Shown: positions 16,576-25,364 of the stretch, one piece after another
Layout of the letters: each line of letters begins with the position of its first letter
How positions within the stretch are numbered: position 1 is the stretch's first letter
Assembly: GCA_029547185.1 (NCBI GenBank)
Contig: JAKPPU010000063.1
Coordinates: forward strand, 1 to 56,932
Direction of reading: 5' to 3'
Origin: Deltaproteobacteria bacterium
GTDB lineage: Bacteria > Desulfobacterota > Desulfomonilia > UBA1062
DNA: 56,932 nucleotides
Program-made: the position numbers and the translations under genes
Notes under the pieces: model-generated
What the model saw: the letters and a program-made list of their open reading frames with translations, nothing else
The model's database searches: none
Told to the model about the DNA's origin: nothing

Positions 16576-16884
16576 ATGGAGGTTACAACAAGAAAGACGG
16601 AAGACGCTCTTTTCGTGAAGGTATCCGGCGCCGTCGATACCGAGGCAGCCGAGGTGCTGAGAACGGAACTGGGCAAAGTGCTCAAGCTGCATCCCAGAAA
16701 AGTCACTATGGACCTGAGTCTCGTTCCGACCATGGGATCTTCGGGCATCGGCAAAATCCTGATCTTTTTCAAAGGGCTGGACAGCAGCAATGCGAGCTTT
16801 GAGATCAAGGGAATACATGAAAACCTCTACAATATATTCAAGGCAGTGAAGCTGGATAAGCTGTTTCCCATCTCCATGAGGTAG
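16576..16884 (+). CDS. STAS-domain anti-sigma antagonist-like protein
   Basis: A 102-residue single STAS domain. MDLSLVPTMGSSGIGKIL is the diagnostic loop; Ser55 occupies the position phosphorylated in RsbV and SpoIIAA, although the usual Asp before it is Gly54. AAAGGAGGAG lies upstream of the ATG. In partner switching the unphosphorylated STAS protein binds an RsbW-like kinase and a PP2C phosphatase resets it; both activities are encoded at the far end of this cluster (24444 and 25354). This makes it the likely switchable member of the two STAS proteins. Confidence 0.88.
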   Translation: MEVTTRKTEDALFVKVSGAVDTEAAEVLRTELGKVLKLHPRKVTMDLSLVPTMGSSGIGKILIFFKGLDSSNASFEIKGIHENLYNIFKAVKLDKLFPISMR

Positions 16885-16889
16885 ATCAT

Positions 16890-17183
16890 ATGGAAATCAG
16901 CAGGGATGTATCGGGTACTCTCATGTTCAAGGGCTCTCTGGTCGTTTCAGAGATTGAATCGATCCACATGAAGGTCGAGCCGCTGCTCGATGAAACCATC
17001 CACGAAACCGTGCTCGATCTCTCAGGGGTGGACGACATAGACATCTCCGGTCTCCAGCTCCTGTATGCCATCAAAAAAAGCGCAGAAAATGAGGGGACCT
17101 TTCGAATCAAGGCAATAAGCACCCGTGTGAAGGAATGCATCCTGCTCTCGGGGTTCGACATAATCTTGAAGGAGGTGGCCTGA
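16890..17183 (+). CDS. STAS-domain protein, second copy
   Basis: A 97-residue STAS domain with the loop LDLSGVDDIDISGLQLLYAI. The residue after Asp51, normally a phosphorylatable Ser or Thr, is Ile52; Ser53 follows. It may therefore not be switched in the usual way, or Ser53 may substitute. It starts 5 bases after the first STAS gene and its TGA overlaps the cheY ATG by one base. STAS proteins of this type are often found just ahead of cheY-cheA in Desulfobacterota. Confidence 0.87.
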   Translation: MEISRDVSGTLMFKGSLVVSEIESIHMKVEPLLDETIHETVLDLSGVDDIDISGLQLLYAIKKSAENEGTFRIKAISTRVKECILLSGFDIILKEVA

Positions 17184-17560
17184 TGAAGGGAAAGGTCCTC
17201 GTGGTGGATGATTCAGCCACGCTTCGAGCATCCGTCAATTACACCCTGAAGGAAGCAGGCTTTGAAACCATCAACGCGGTCAATGGCGCCGACGGTCTGG
17301 AGAAGCTGAACCAGGCCATGAAGGACGGAGAAAACATCGGCATGATCATCAGCGACATCAATATGCCGATCATGGACGGCATCACGTTCATTCATGAGGT
17401 GAAAAAGACCCCGTTCAAATACACTCCCATCCTGGTGCTCACAACGGAGTCGCAAGAAGAAATGAAGATGAAAGGGAAAAAGGCCGGGGCTTCCGGTTGG
17501 CTCGTGAAGCCATTCAAGCCCGAGCAGCTCGTCTACGTTACAAAGAAATTCATGAGGTAA
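17183..17560 (+). CDS. cheY: Chemotaxis response regulator CheY
   Basis: A 125-residue single receiver domain: acidic pair Asp9/Asp10 (VLVVDDSATLR), phosphoacceptor Asp58 (ISDINMPIMDG), Thr in LVLTTES and Lys in SGWLVKPF. Phospho-CheY binds the flagellar motor switch. The ATG at 17183 overlaps the stop of the STAS gene by one base and has GGAGGTGG upstream; a frame extending to 17135 would run into that gene. It is followed 4 bases later by cheA. Confidence 0.93.
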   Translation: MKGKVLVVDDSATLRASVNYTLKEAGFETINAVNGADGLEKLNQAMKDGENIGMIISDINMPIMDGITFIHEVKKTPFKYTPILVLTTESQEEMKMKGKKAGASGWLVKPFKPEQLVYVTKKFMR

Positions 17561-17564
17561 TGAC

Positions 17565-19655
17565 ATGGCAATGGATGAATTGATCCAGATTTTTCTCGAA
17601 GAGAGCGAAGACGAGATAAGAGAGCTCGAAGCAGGCCTCATCAAACTCGAGAAAGATCAGGATGACGAGAATATCATCAACCGCGTGTTCCGCGCAGCCC
17701 ATACGATAAAAGGCTCTGCAGGACTGGTCGGATTCGATGGAGTGAGCAATTTCACCCATAACATAGAGAACATCCTCGAAAGGATCCGCAACAGAGACTT
17801 GAGGATCACGAAGAAGCTCATCACCAACCTGCTCACGGCCGTCGATCTCCTGAAGCGCATGATCGTGGCATCTTCCGAAGGCGAAGAGATCGATAGGACA
17901 GAAATAGAAAATGTCACCGTCGTCCTGAAGCGGTTCACCGGAGGGGCCAAGTCTCCCGACGATACGGAGCAGCCAAAGGGAAAAAAGCACCTGAGTGAAG
18001 AGGACCGTGTTTTCTGCATCACCATGAGATTCAAGCCCGATATCCTCTCCACAGGACAGGATCCCATCATGCTCATCAGGGAGCTCGCCGACAACGGAGA
18101 CATTATTGAAACACGCGCCTATATCGATGCCGTCCCGGACTTTTACACCATCAATCCCACTGTCTGCTATACCTGGTGGGAGGTCATCCTCAAAACCAAC
18201 CGTCCCCTCTCGGACATTCAGAACGTCTTTCTCTTCGTGGTCGATGAAAATGATATCATCATCGAGGATGTCTCAGATGAGTATAAGGAAGGCGTGGACT
18301 TGAGCCTTGCCGAGAAACCCATCGGTGAGATCCTTGTGGAAAGAGGCATTGTCAAACAAAATGACCTCGAGGTCACTCTCAAGGAGCACAAGAAGACCGG
18401 CGAGGCACTTGTAGAAAAGGGCAAGGCCCCGAGGGAGATCGTCGAAAAAATGGCCCTGGCCCAGTCCCAGAGCCGCAAGCTTGCAAAATCGGCAACCATC
18501 AGAGTCGATACCGACAAGCTGGATAAGCTGGTCAATCTTGTAGGCGAGATGGTCATCTCTGTGGCCCGCATGTCCCAGATAGCCAGCGAGGTGGGTGACC
18601 CCATCCTATCCCGGCCGCTCCAGGGTGCGACCGCTTCGCTCGAGCGGATCTCGCGGGAGCTCCAGGAGCAGGTGATGCGGGTCCGCATGGTGCCTGTCGA
18701 AGGCACTTTCAACCGGTTCCGCCGCATCGTCCGGGATCTGTCATTTGAGCACGGCAAAAAAATCGACATCCAGATGAGCGGCACCGACACGGAGCTTGAC
18801 AAGAACGTCATCGAGCAGATCGGCGATCCCTTGAAGCACATGATCCGGAATTCCATTGACCACGGGATCGAGTCTCCCGAAGAGCGCAAACGCCTCGGGA
18901 AGCCGCCCGAAGGGACGATCTGGCTCAAGGCCTTCCAGCGGGAAGGCAATATATTCATCGAGATATCCGATGACGGGAGAGGAATAGACAAGGAAAAGGT
19001 CCTCGATAAAGCGATCGAGAGAGGATTGGCGGAGCCGGGGAAGAGCTATTCCGACAAGGAGATCTTCGAGATGCTCTTTGCGCCCGGGCTTTCTACGGCT
19101 GAAAAGGTGAGCGAGCTCTCCGGCAGAGGCGTGGGCATGGATGTCGTGAAGAAGAACATCGAAGAGCTCCGTGGAACCATAGAGATCATCTCCGAGGAGG
19201 GGAAAGGCTCAACGTTCAGGATAAAGCTTCCCCTCACCCTTGCCATCATAGACGGGATGATGGTCAGAGTAGGGAAAGAGGTTCTCACCATACCGCTTTC
19301 CGTCATTGACAAATCGGTGAGACCGTCGCGTACCGAGGTCAAAACCGTTGAAGGCAGGGGCGAGCTTGTCGATGTCAGGGGAGACTATATCCCTCTCGTG
19401 AGAATTTACGAGCTCTTCAACATTCCTTCCGACAAGATCGATCCGAGCGATGCCCTGGTTGTGGTGCTGCAGAGCACTGACAGCCGCTTCGGTGTACTGG
19501 TGGACGATGTTCTCGGCCAGACCCAGGCCGTTATCAAGAGCATCGATAAGAATTTCAAAAAGGTCGAGGGAACATCAGGCGCCACCATCCTCGGGAACGG
19601 CAGGGTATCGCTCATACTCGACGTCCACGGCATTGAGCGCATGGCATTCAGCTGA
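17565..19655 (+). CDS. cheA: Chemotaxis histidine kinase CheA
   Basis: A 696-residue kinase. HPt domain at residues ~1-110 with phosphorylated His46 (FRAAHTIKGSAG). A P2-like region (~145-240) follows. Residues ~250-300 hold a helical insert with KPIGEILVERG and KTGEALVEKG, resembling the N-terminal MshE/GspE repeat. The dimerisation helix begins near IRVDTDKLDKLVNLVGEMVI, the ATPase has N box MIRNSIDHGIE, G1 DDGRGID and G2 GRGVGMDVVK, and a CheW-like domain ends the protein. CheA couples receptors to CheY and CheB. It sits between cheY and a receptor gene in the same direction. Confidence 0.96.
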   Translation: MAMDELIQIFLEESEDEIRELEAGLIKLEKDQDDENIINRVFRAAHTIKGSAGLVGFDGVSNFTHNIENILERIRNRDLRITKKLITNLLTAVDLLKRMIVASSEGEEIDRTEIENVTVVLKRFTGGAKSPDDTEQPKGKKHLSEEDRVFCITMRFKPDILSTGQDPIMLIRELADNGDIIETRAYIDAVPDFYTINPTVCYTWWEVILKTNRPLSDIQNVFLFVVDENDIIIEDVSDEYKEGVDLSLAEKPIGEILVERGIVKQNDLEVTLKEHKKTGEALVEKGKAPREIVEKMALAQSQSRKLAKSATIRVDTDKLDKLVNLVGEMVISVARMSQIASEVGDPILSRPLQGATASLERISRELQEQVMRVRMVPVEGTFNRFRRIVRDLSFEHGKKIDIQMSGTDTELDKNVIEQIGDPLKHMIRNSIDHGIESPEERKRLGKPPEGTIWLKAFQREGNIFIEISDDGRGIDKEKVLDKAIERGLAEPGKSYSDKEIFEMLFAPGLSTAEKVSELSGRGVGMDVVKKNIEELRGTIEIISEEGKGSTFRIKLPLTLAIIDGMMVRVGKEVLTIPLSVIDKSVRPSRTEVKTVEGRGELVDVRGDYIPLVRIYELFNIPSDKIDPSDALVVVLQSTDSRFGVLVDDVLGQTQAVIKSIDKNFKKVEGTSGATILGNGRVSLILDVHGIERMAFS

Positions 19656-19766
19656 AAGGCGGATCAGCGGGAAGAGATGAAAGATGCTTTCGAGATAAAG
19701 CGTCAATCACATAATACAGGCGGGGAAATCTCTTGAGAGGTTTTTCCGCATTGAGAGGTGGGTACA

Positions 19767-21422
19767 ATGGATCTTAAATTGAAGCTTCGCGGAAAGTTGA
19801 CTGCACTCAGTCTCGGGGCAGGCTTGATACCCCTGATCATTTCAATCCTCTACCTGAGCCACAGCAGCGTGCAGGTTCTCCAGTCACAGGCGAGGGATTA
19901 TCTGAAATCGAAGGTCCAGGGATTTGCCCGCATGGCAGATGTCAGATACGCATCGATCGAGGGGAACCTCGACATCATCAAGGAGCAGCTCATCAGGAAC
20001 CTGAAGGCGGATCTCGTCAGGGAGGCGCAGAAAGAGAAGTACTACGAAACGGGATACATGACCATATTCACCTCCGACGGGACGTGCGTATCCCATCCCA
20101 AACCCGAAAACATCGGAAACAAAAACCTCTATAACACCTTAGACTTCATACGGGAAGGCGTGCAGAAGAAACAGGGATTCATGAAGTATACCTTCGACGG
20201 CAAACCGAAGTGGGCATACATCTGCTACGACAAGAACCTTGACTGGATCATATGGGCTTCCGCATACGAGAAAGAGGTCCTTGCACAAGTCAATGTCGTC
20301 AGGGTTCACATGTACATCTTCCTCATCGTCATATCCATTCTCGTAGCCATAGCAGGGTCATGGGTGGCCCATCGCATCACAAGGGTCGCCAATGAGATCT
20401 CAAACAGGATGAAAGACATCGCACAGGGGGATGCAGACCTTTCCGTCCGCCTTCCCGTGCTCTCAAATGATGAGGTCGGCGATATCGCTCACTGGTTCAA
20501 TGAGTTCATCAGCAAAATCGAGGAAGTGATCATGAGCGTGAAGCTGGCAGCCGTCCAGGTCGACGCCGCCACCCAGGAGGTGGCTGCCGGGTCGCAGGGT
20601 CTGTCTCAGGTAACGCAGGAACAGGCATCCGCCGTCGAGGAGGTGGCGGCCACCATCGAGCAGATGACCTCATCCATCAAGCAGAATGCCTCCAACGCAG
20701 AGCAGGGAAGAGAAAAGGCGCAGTCCATGGTGAGGACGGCCAATGAGAGCGGTGAGGCGTCCCAGCAGCTGGTCAGGGGCATGGGAGAAATCTCGGAGGC
20801 CTCAAAAAAGATCGGGGACATCATCGTCACGGTCAACGAGGTGGCCTTCCAGACAAACCTGCTTGCCCTGAATGCTGCTGTCGAGGCTGCCCGGGCCGGT
20901 GAGCACGGCAAGGGATTTGCCGTCGTTGCCGAAGAGGTGCGGGCACTGGCACAGCGTTCCGCAGAGGCGGCAAAGCAGATTAAAAACCTCATCGAGGATA
21001 CGGTGATGAAAATCAGTGCAGGGGATACGATGGTGAAAAAATCCAGGGCATCCCTCGAAGAGATCATTTCCTACATCGAAAATCTCTCTCAAACCATGGA
21101 AGAGATCGCCGCTGCATCATCCGAGCAGGCAAGCGGGGTGGATGAACTCAACAGGGCGATCTCGCAGATAGACTGCACGACGCAACAGAACTCGGCCACG
21201 GTCGAGGAGCTCGCAAGCACCTCCGACAATCTGAGCAACGAGGCGAGGCATCTGGCAAATATCGTAGAGAGATTCAAGGTGTCGACCATAATCGAGACCG
21301 GCGACAAGGTGAAGAAGAACGGCAAGCAGGCGCCTTCCCCTTTGCCGAAGAAAGAGGTTCGTGCGTCAATGGCGCAGAAGCCTTCGATGTCATCACTGGA
21401 AAACGATTTTGAAGAATTTTAA
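19767..21422 (+). CDS. Methyl-accepting chemotaxis protein
   Basis: A 551-residue receptor. Membrane helix at ~13-30, a periplasmic single-Cache domain ([15 protein letters not shown] ... [17 protein letters not shown]), second helix at ~190-210, a HAMP linker, and the signalling hairpin with [20 protein letters not shown] and [20 protein letters not shown]. Flanking glutamate/glutamine-rich helices are the methylation sites for CheR/CheB and the deamidation targets of CheD. There is no C-terminal CheR-tethering pentapeptide; it ends [12 protein letters not shown] 19767 has GAGAGGTGGG upstream. Cache domains usually bind small metabolites; the ligand is unknown. Confidence 0.94.
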   Translation: MDLKLKLRGKLTALSLGAGLIPLIISILYLSHSSVQVLQSQARDYLKSKVQGFARMADVRYASIEGNLDIIKEQLIRNLKADLVREAQKEKYYETGYMTIFTSDGTCVSHPKPENIGNKNLYNTLDFIREGVQKKQGFMKYTFDGKPKWAYICYDKNLDWIIWASAYEKEVLAQVNVVRVHMYIFLIVISILVAIAGSWVAHRITRVANEISNRMKDIAQGDADLSVRLPVLSNDEVGDIAHWFNEFISKIEEVIMSVKLAAVQVDAATQEVAAGSQGLSQVTQEQASAVEEVAATIEQMTSSIKQNASNAEQGREKAQSMVRTANESGEASQQLVRGMGEISEASKKIGDIIVTVNEVAFQTNLLALNAAVEAARAGEHGKGFAVVAEEVRALAQRSAEAAKQIKNLIEDTVMKISAGDTMVKKSRASLEEIISYIENLSQTMEEIAAASSEQASGVDELNRAISQIDCTTQQNSATVEELASTSDNLSNEARHLANIVERFKVSTIIETGDKVKKNGKQAPSPLPKKEVRASMAQKPSMSSLENDFEEF

Positions 21423-21440
21423 GAGAAGGGGGACGACGGA

Positions 21441-21917
21441 ATGGCCGTAACCGCTGCCGATCATAAGAGCCTATCCTCTCAGTATGTCACCTTCCTGCTG
21501 GGAAACGAGACCTATGGCATCTCCATTCTGAAGCTCAACGAGATCATCGCCTATCAGAGCTGCACCACCATTCCGAACGTACCGGGCTTCATCAAGGGCG
21601 TGCTCAACTTGAGAGGCATCGTTGTTCCCGTAATCGACCTGCGGGAAAGATTCTCTATGGAGAAAAAGCCATACGACCAGTTTACGGTCATCATGATCCT
21701 CGATGTATCAGGCCGGACCATGGGGCTTATCGTGGACGCAGTGAGCGATGTGATAACGCTCCCGAGAGACGCCGTCAAGCCAAGGCCGCATTTCTCCACC
21801 GGCATAAGCCTGCAGTTCATCCAGGGAATGGGAGTGAAGGATGACAAATTCATAATCCTGCTTGATGTCGATAAGCTTCTGTCCGACGCAGAGCTGGACA
21901 TTGTGGATGGAGTTTAG
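21441..21917 (+). CDS. cheW: Chemotaxis coupling protein CheW
   Basis: A 158-residue SH3-like coupling protein that bridges receptors and CheA. Motifs are FLLGNETYGISILKLNEII, IPNVPGFIKGVLNLRGIVVP and VIDLRERFSM, followed by GLIVDAVSDVITL. It lies between the receptor and cheR genes, with GAAGGGGGA upstream. The sequence is full length and ordinary. Confidence 0.95.
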   Translation: MAVTAADHKSLSSQYVTFLLGNETYGISILKLNEIIAYQSCTTIPNVPGFIKGVLNLRGIVVPVIDLRERFSMEKKPYDQFTVIMILDVSGRTMGLIVDAVSDVITLPRDAVKPRPHFSTGISLQFIQGMGVKDDKFIILLDVDKLLSDAELDIVDGV

Positions 21918-21919
21918 CG

Positions 21920-22753
21920 TTGACCGACAGCGGTTTCGACTTGAGCGAAAATGAATTCCTGCTCTTCAAGCAGCTCATCTATCGAGAGACGGGCATCTAC
22001 ATGTCCGACAAGAAGAAGAAGCTCATCGTCGCACGGCTTTCAAAACGGCTTCGAGCCCTGAACCTAAGCAATTTCACCCAGTATTACGAATATCTCAATG
22101 AAGCCGGCAACGCTGATAACGAGATTGTAAACCTTATCAATCGGATCACGACGAACAAGACCGATTTTTTCCGGGAGAGGCACCACTTCGATTTCCTGCT
22201 GAACGAGCTCTTCCCGAAAATGATCGCCGAGAGCAGATCGGGCGGTCAGCGAAAGCTTCGTATCTGGTCTGCAGGATGCTCTTCCGGTGAAGAGCCGTAT
22301 ACGATAGCCATGACGGTCCTTGAGGCCTTCAAGGCGGAGCGGGGGTGGGACATCAAGATCCTTGCCACTGATCTCGATACCGAAATCCTCCAGAAGGCGA
22401 TCGACGGCGTCTACCCCACCCAGGCAATCGTGCCTGTCCCCAAGGAATATATCCCGAGGTATTTCATCCGCACGGGGGACATGTATGAGCTGAACCAGGA
22501 GGTCAAGTCATTGATCGCCTTCAGGCGGCTCAACCTCATGGACGAATCCTTCCCCATGAAAAACCCTTTTGACATCATCTTCTGCAGGAACGTGATCATC
22601 TATTTCGACGCGCAGACAAAGGATGCACTCCTCGCCAAGTATCATAAATATCTGAAGGACGGCGGTTACATGTTCATAGGCCATTCGGAATCGCTCATGC
22701 ACATGAAGGACAGCTTCCGCTATCTCAAACACACGATCTATCAGAAGGCATAG
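21920..22753 (+). CDS. cheR: Chemotaxis protein methyltransferase CheR
   Basis: A 277-residue SAM-dependent methyltransferase that methylates receptor glutamates. The N-terminal helical domain contains LIYRETGIYMSDKKKKLI; the catalytic domain has RIWSAGCSSGEEPYTIAMT (SAM loop), ILATDLDTEIL and the FCRNVIIYFD motif. The start is TTG at 21920, two bases after the cheW stop, with GGAG nearby inside cheW; no better start is available. Followed 6 bases later by cheD. Confidence 0.94.
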   Translation: MTDSGFDLSENEFLLFKQLIYRETGIYMSDKKKKLIVARLSKRLRALNLSNFTQYYEYLNEAGNADNEIVNLINRITTNKTDFFRERHHFDFLLNELFPKMIAESRSGGQRKLRIWSAGCSSGEEPYTIAMTVLEAFKAERGWDIKILATDLDTEILQKAIDGVYPTQAIVPVPKEYIPRYFIRTGDMYELNQEVKSLIAFRRLNLMDESFPMKNPFDIIFCRNVIIYFDAQTKDALLAKYHKYLKDGGYMFIGHSESLMHMKDSFRYLKHTIYQKA

Positions 22754-22759
22754 GACGGC

Positions 22760-23353
22760 ATGTACAAACGTTACAGTGAGAACTTCAAACGCAACATGGT
22801 GATCATCTATCCCGGGGAGTTCTACGTGAGTTCTCACGACATCATGGCAACAGTGCTTGGGTCCTGCATCTCGGTATGCATCAAGGACAAGAAGACCGGC
22901 ATTGCCGGGATGAACCACTTCATGCTCCCGGGCGACGTCAGGTCCGAGGATATGTTCCTCTCGGCATCGGCAAAGTATGGCATGTTCGCGATGGAGCAGC
23001 TCATCAACGAGATGATCAAGCACAACGGCTCGAAAAGGGATTTCGAGGCAAAGGTCTTCGGAGGGGGACATGTGCTCAACTTCCGCAAGACGGACGGGAA
23101 CGTTCCCGAGTCCAATATCGAGTTTGTCAGAGCCTTCCTGAATATGGAGCAGATCTCTATCGTGAAACAGGACGTGGGCGGATTTACAGGAAGAAAAATC
23201 CTCTTCTTCCCCGATACGGCAAAGGTGCTCCTCAAACGGATCGAACCCTCGGTAGGTTCGAGCATCATGAAGGCGGAAGAATCCTACAAATCGAAACTGT
23301 TCAGGGAAAAAGAGAAGCTCCAGGAATCCGGCGGAGACCTCACCCTTTTTTAG
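22760..23353 (+). CDS. cheD: Receptor deamidase CheD
   Basis: A 197-residue CheD family protein. The catalytic Cys36 lies in TVLGSCISVCI and the catalytic His53 in AGMNHFMLPG; KVFGGGHVLNF is the third conserved motif. CheD converts receptor glutamines to glutamates and in some species interacts with CheC. No CheC is seen here. Length is slightly above the usual ~160 because of a Lys/Glu-rich C-terminal tail. It lies between cheR and cheB, a common arrangement. Confidence 0.93.
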   Translation: MYKRYSENFKRNMVIIYPGEFYVSSHDIMATVLGSCISVCIKDKKTGIAGMNHFMLPGDVRSEDMFLSASAKYGMFAMEQLINEMIKHNGSKRDFEAKVFGGGHVLNFRKTDGNVPESNIEFVRAFLNMEQISIVKQDVGGFTGRKILFFPDTAKVLLKRIEPSVGSSIMKAEESYKSKLFREKEKLQESGGDLTLF

Positions 23354-23362
23354 GGCGGCCAT

Positions 23363-24430
23363 ATGAAGAATATCAGGGTTCTTATCATTGACGATTCTGC
23401 GCTGGTGAGAAAGCTTCTGACCGAGATCCTGAGCAGCGATCCCCAGATCGAGGTAATAGGGAGCGCCCCTGATCCGATTATTGCGGTCCGCAAGATCCAG
23501 ACGCTCAAGCCGGACGTCATCACCCTCGACATCGAGATGCCGAAGATGGACGGCCTCACCTTCCTCGGCAAGCTCATGAAAATGAATCCCATGCCGGTAC
23601 TCATGTTCTCCTCCCTCACCCAGCAGGGGGCTGAAGCGACGATGAAGGCGTTGTCCCTGGGCGCCATCGATTTCGTTACAAAGCCCAAGATAAAGCTGAG
23701 CGAGAACATGGACGACCTCAGGTCCGAGATCACTGCGAAGGTCAAGGCAGCGGCAACGGCAAAGCTGAAAAAGGCAATAGCCCCCGCTCTTATGGTGCCT
23801 CCAAAATACGGCGTCGACGAGGTTCTCGCGATAAGCAAGACCACTCCTGTCCGGGACGGCGAGAAGGTCCTCGTCATCGGTGCATCGACCGGCGGCACGG
23901 TTGCCATTGAACAGATCCTGAACAAGCTCCCCGGGGATGCACCTCCAACCCTGATCGTACAGCACATGCCTCCTCTCTTCACGAGGTCCTTTGCCCAGAG
24001 GATCAACGAACTTACCGAGATGGAGGTCGCCGAGGCAAAGGATGGCGACCGGCTCAGGCAGGGAACGGCCCTCATTGCACCCGGCGGCCAGCACATGATT
24101 CTCAATAAGGGTCCGAAAGGCAACTATGTGACCGTCAAGGACGGCCCGCCGGTCAACAGGCATAAGCCGTCCGTGGATGTCCTTTTCAGGTCTGCTGCAA
24201 ACACGCTTGGAAAGAACGCCATCGGCATAATCCTCACAGGTATGGGGGATGACGGGGCCAAGGGCCTGAAGGAGATGAAGAATGCCGGGGCGTTCACCAT
24301 TGCCCAGGATGAAGACACATGCGTCGTGTTCGGAATGCCCAAGGTAGCTATCGAGATGGGAGGGGTCGAGAAGATACTCCCCTTGGGATCCATTGCCAGG
24401 TTCGTGATGGGCATGACGAAACCGGAATGA
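23363..24430 (+). CDS. cheB: Chemotaxis methylesterase/response regulator CheB
   Basis: A 355-residue protein with an N-terminal receiver (IIDDSALVRKLL, phosphoacceptor Asp56 in TLDIEMPKMDG) and a C-terminal methylesterase. The catalytic triad is visible as Ser175 in VIGASTGG, His201 in IVQHMPP and Asp296/297 in LTGMGDDGAKG. CheB removes receptor methyl groups after phosphorylation by CheA. It starts 9 bases after cheD. Domain order and length are normal. Confidence 0.96.
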   Translation: MKNIRVLIIDDSALVRKLLTEILSSDPQIEVIGSAPDPIIAVRKIQTLKPDVITLDIEMPKMDGLTFLGKLMKMNPMPVLMFSSLTQQGAEATMKALSLGAIDFVTKPKIKLSENMDDLRSEITAKVKAAATAKLKKAIAPALMVPPKYGVDEVLAISKTTPVRDGEKVLVIGASTGGTVAIEQILNKLPGDAPPTLIVQHMPPLFTRSFAQRINELTEMEVAEAKDGDRLRQGTALIAPGGQHMILNKGPKGNYVTVKDGPPVNRHKPSVDVLFRSAANTLGKNAIGIILTGMGDDGAKGLKEMKNAGAFTIAQDEDTCVVFGMPKVAIEMGGVEKILPLGSIARFVMGMTKPE

Positions 24431-24443
24431 GAGCGGAGATTCC

Positions 24444-25364
24444 ATGGCGAAGGCCCGACAGACAATCCTCCTCATATCGGAAGACGCCCGGGTTCTGGAG
24501 ACAGTACGGAACGGACTGCAGACCAGGGGGTTTTCCATCCACACAGCCCCCGGACCGGGTGAAGGGCTCATCTCCCTCCTGAAGCTCAAGCCGGACTTCG
24601 TTATCCTGAGCGTCTCCCCGCTTTGTGCCGCGAGCCTTATGACGCTGACCGATATCTGCGAGGCGGACCCCTGTACGAAGGTCATTGCCGTCAGCTCCGG
24701 CACCGATGGCGGCTTTGCCATGGAATGCATCAGGCACGGGGCTGCGGATTACATCGAGGGACCGCTCGAAATCAAGGATATCGTTCACTCGATCGACCGC
24801 ATCAGCAGGAAAAGGCATCTGCTCAGAATAATTTCCGAACCCGATACCGACTGCGTTCATGAAGAGGACAAGCTCCTTGTTTTCGGGAACGACATCGGGA
24901 GGCTCCCGTATATCATCAACCAGGCCGTCTGCAATGCACGGGTCGTATGCCGGGATATCCCGATGCTCAAAACAGCCCTTGGCGAAATCGTCCTCAATGC
25001 CATCGAGCACGGAAACCTCGGGATAACCATGGAGGAAAAGGCCGCGGCCACGAGCGAGGGCGAATACGGAAAGCTCCTGGAAGGAAGGATGCACGACCCC
25101 CGATTTGCCGCCAGAACGGTCGCCATGCACATACACATGAGCCGTGAAGAGCTTGTCTATACGGTCACGGACCAGGGAAAGGGATTCGATCACGAAGCTC
25201 TCTTGTGTTCGGACCTTCGAGCACACGGAGGAAGCGGCCTGGGTCTTGCCATGGCAAGGAGCTTCTTCACATCGATCGCCTTCAACGACTGCGGGAACAG
25301 CGTAACCCTCGTTTACAGACGGCCCCGTGCAGGCAGGAGGAGGAGCAGGAACAATGCGCCATGA
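24444..25364 (+). CDS. Pseudo-receiver fused to RsbW-like ATPase
   Basis: A 306-residue protein. Residues ~6-120 have a receiver fold (TILLISEDARVLETVRNGLQ) but the phosphoacceptor position is Ser56 (FVILSVSPL) and the conserved Lys is Gly (DYIEGPLE), so it probably cannot be phosphorylated. Residues ~150-295 are a HATPase_c domain of the anti-sigma kinase type with N box ALGEIVLNAIEHGN, VTDQGKGFD and SGLGLAMARSF. No phosphorylatable His box is present. It is the likely Ser kinase of the STAS proteins. The start has GCGGAGA upstream; its end overlaps the phosphatase gene. Confidence 0.78.
   Translation: MAKARQTILLISEDARVLETVRNGLQTRGFSIHTAPGPGEGLISLLKLKPDFVILSVSPLCAASLMTLTDICEADPCTKVIAVSSGTDGGFAMECIRHGAADYIEGPLEIKDIVHSIDRISRKRHLLRIISEPDTDCVHEEDKLLVFGNDIGRLPYIINQAVCNARVVCRDIPMLKTALGEIVLNAIEHGNLGITMEEKAAATSEGEYGKLLEGRMHDPRFAARTVAMHIHMSREELVYTVTDQGKGFDHEALLCSDLRAHGGSGLGLAMARSFFTSIAFNDCGNSVTLVYRRPRAGRRRSRNNAP

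Noticed and set aside
22508..24730. A 740-codon open frame on the minus strand opposite cheR-cheD-cheB
   Set aside because: It is antisense to three secure genes, and its length results from their codon bias (few stops in the opposing frame).
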